Source: JAAYUD01 sp041907665 (lineage in GTDB: Bacteria > Bacteroidota > Bacteroidia > Bacteroidales > Bacteroidaceae). From it: 64,000 nt of DNA. The notes beneath the pieces were generated by a model, which saw nothing but the letters and a program-made list of their open reading frames with translations, was not told the DNA's origin and made no database searches. The position numbers and the translations under genes are program-made. Location of the stretch: the NCBI GenBank assembly GCA_041907665.1, contig JAYRGW010000012.1, positions 1-64,000 of the forward strand, in the 5' to 3' direction. Positions 62,614-64,000 of the stretch are shown piece after piece (the stretch's first letter is position 1; each line of letters starts with the position of its first letter).

Positions 62614-63900
62614 TTAAAGGTTCTTTTTACCGGATATGACTTCTTTTAAATTCTCTTTACATAAATACCAGCATGCCAAACGTTGCAATTCTTGAGGCGT
62701 CACCGTCTGAATGGCTTTCAATTCTTCGGAAGAAAAGTCATCAGGCAAATGATTGATAAACTGCATTTGATATACATCGGCGGCACTAAAAGACAACTCC
62801 ATGGTACGACACAACGCACCCGTCATATAATTGCGAACGATAGTCAATTCTTCTTCGCTAACTAATTCATTCTGTAAGCGATCAATTTCTTTGTACACTT
62901 CCTTTATAAGAGGTTCTACATACTGATCGCTTACTTCAGCTGTAATAATAAGTAAGCTACTATCTGGTTCGTGCGAAAAGCCGGAATAAATTCCATAGGT
63001 ATAGCCTTTGTCCTCACGAATATTCGACATGAGTCTACTACCGAAGTAACCGCCCAAAATAGTGACAAGCACATTAAGTTTATGATAATCGGGATGATGC
63101 TGATCAATAGTATGCATTCCCAATTTGACAGAACTTTGTTGAGAATTGGAACGTTCTTCGAATATACGTTTATCATCGGATATTTTTATATCAAATTTCG
63201 GGAACGTTATATTTTCCTTGTTTTTACCAAAAGAGGTCGTACCAAAAAACTGCTCAGTTTGAGCAATAATACGATCGGTTATTTTGCCCGAAAGAATAAT
63301 GTAACAATTGTTGGAGCTATAGTGTGTATCATAATAGTCTTGCAACATATCCTTGTCCAATTTTTCAAAATCGGTTTCCTTCGTTATCCTTCCCATCGGA
63401 TGAGCATCACCATAAAGTGCATTGCGTAGATTGCGCATCGTAACATATTTGGCCTGCGTACTATTTATTTGATATTTTTGTAGCTCTCTATTGAGAAGTA
63501 CCGTATATTCTTTATCTGGAAATACAGGTTCCTTTATCATAGATTCCAACAATCCCAGAGTCTGCTCAAAGTATTTATTCAAACCATAAGCGGTGATATA
63601 CGAATACTGAGGAAACAATGACAATTCAAGCATTGAACCATAAAAATCAAATTTCTCTGCTATCTGCGACGAACTATATTTTGCAGTTCCTTCGCGTAAC
63701 ATAGAATTCGTAAAAAGAGCCTGCAACTTTTGTGTTTGGGTCCAATAGCCACCACCGAACATAAAATCTATACGCGACACACTCTGTTCTTCCGAATTGA
63801 TTATCATCAACGGTATACCATTAGGCAATACCGTACGCTGTACAGGGAGCAAAGCTATCTCGGAAAGTTCTTTTATTTCGGGTTGTTGAGTTCGATCCAT
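62614..63900 (-). CDS. M16 peptidase-like protein lacking the zinc motif
   Basis: The 428-residue product has the two M16 halves (about 15-200 and 205-420). The second half keeps the substrate-binding Arg/Tyr pair typical of the family in YFGSRLMSNIREDKGYTYGI. In the first half, where an active subunit has HxxEH before the LxxGT stretch, this protein reads LFTNSMLREGTAKYSS, so the zinc ligands are absent. It is therefore a non-catalytic partner, expected to pair with an active M16 subunit encoded elsewhere. Its ATG overlaps the kdsB stop by one base (TAATG). Confidence 0.85.
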   Translation of the reverse strand: MDRTQQPEIKELSEIALLPVQRTVLPNGIPLMIINSEEQSVSRIDFMFGGGYWTQTQKLQALFTNSMLREGTAKYSSSQIAEKFDFYGSMLELSLFPQYSYITAYGLNKYFEQTLGLLESMIKEPVFPDKEYTVLLNRELQKYQINSTQAKYVTMRNLRNALYGDAHPMGRITKETDFEKLDKDMLQDYYDTHYSSNNCYIILSGKITDRIIAQTEQFFGTTSFGKNKENITFPKFDIKISDDKRIFEERSNSQQSSVKLGMHTIDQHHPDYHKLNVLVTILGGYFGSRLMSNIREDKGYTYGIYSGFSHEPDSSLLIITAEVSDQYVEPLIKEVYKEIDRLQNELVSEEELTIVRNYMTGALCRTMELSFSAADVYQMQFINHLPDDFSSEELKAIQTVTPQELQRLACWYLCKENLKEVISGKKNL

Positions 63901-64000
63901 TATTTTGTTTTTTGTTTTAAGAAGTCTTCGGCACGCAATAAATCTTGTGGCGTGTCAATTCCAATCGTTTCAATATTGGTAATGCCTACCTTTATACGAT
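63900..64000 (-). CDS. kdsB: 3-deoxy-manno-octulosonate cytidylyltransferase, C-terminal end (partial)
   Basis: Thirty-two codons of a minus-strand gene run in from the right edge and end at TAA (63900-63902). The translated end RIKVGITNIETIGIDTPQDL followed by LRAEDFL matches the C-terminus of KdsB, which activates KDO with CTP for lipopolysaccharide synthesis. The stop shares its last A with the M16 gene's ATG, so the M16 gene is translationally coupled to it. The rest lies outside the window. Confidence 0.8.
   Translation of the reverse strand, partial: RIKVGITNIETIGIDTPQDLLRAEDFLKQKTK

Noticed and set aside
1..64000. tRNA, rRNA, CRISPR array, complete IS, prophage or restriction system
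   Set aside because: No tRNA T-loop context, spaced direct repeats, transposase, integrase or restriction enzyme sequence was seen on either strand.

Overview
The window comes from a member of the Bacteroidota, most likely the order Bacteroidales. The gene content and order are typical of that group: ruvX-def-TPR-thrS-infC-rpmI-rplT, an ilvD-ilvB-ilvN-thioesterase-ilvC operon, a DUF6249/ECF sigma/DUF5056 cluster, DUF4836 and DUF5063 proteins. Many genes also carry the Bacteroidota-type promoter, a -33 TTTG and a -7 TAnnTTTG about 19-20 bases apart. The DNA is AT-rich, with no tRNA, rRNA, CRISPR array, complete insertion sequence or prophage. It looks like ordinary chromosomal housekeeping sequence broken by a few gene-poor, repeat-bearing gaps.

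Layout. 0.1-10.2 kb: gcvT, pepT, a secreted M64 metallopeptidase, an Lrp/AsnC regulator, thyA-folA, a small secreted protein, a MITE-like element, a secreted phospholipase D-type synthase and an LtaS-like membrane sulfatase. 10.3-16.2 kb: an ECF sigma factor between two membrane proteins, an RsmF-type methyltransferase, a DUF3298 protein and a beta-propeller protein. 16.2-22.6 kb: the branched-chain amino acid operon, preceded by a 29-codon leader peptide and attenuator. 22.7-31.8 kb: an OmpA-family porin, a Crp/Fnr regulator, ftsK-lolA-trxB, then DUF5063, an exonuclease and an rRNA methyltransferase. 31.8-38.4 kb: ppk1, a YfcE-type phosphoesterase, pfkA, a 1.85-kb gene-poor stretch, a structured RNA matching the published description of Bacteroidales-1 RNA, then rplT and rpmI. 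38.5-46 kb: infC, thrS, a TPR protein, def, ruvX and a two-component pair wrecked by a deletion. 46-52.8 kb: a candidate small RNA, a nucleoside transporter, rsmE, a DUF4836 lipoprotein, an ABC ATPase split by an in-frame stop, its FtsX-like permease and miaA. 53-64 kb: a GH10-like protein, pyk and ppdK (convergent), an RlmD-type methyltransferase, queF, a MORN-repeat protein, an M16 peptidase lacking its zinc motif, and the end of kdsB.

How it fits together. Central carbon metabolism is represented by pfkA, pyk and ppdK, isoleucine/valine synthesis by a complete ilv set, one-carbon and thymidylate metabolism by gcvT, thyA and folA, and translation by thrS, infC, L35, L20, def and several rRNA/tRNA modification enzymes.

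The most informative non-coding signals are four. First, the ilv leader, where the antiterminator pairing can be read directly. Second, the RNA downstream of rplT. Third, a family of palindromic intergenic repeats: a ~400-bp unit near 36.4 kb and, inverted, near 56.2 kb, plus related hairpins at 13.5, 34.7 and 37.1 kb. Fourth, the two-component deletion, whose endpoints can be read in both frames.
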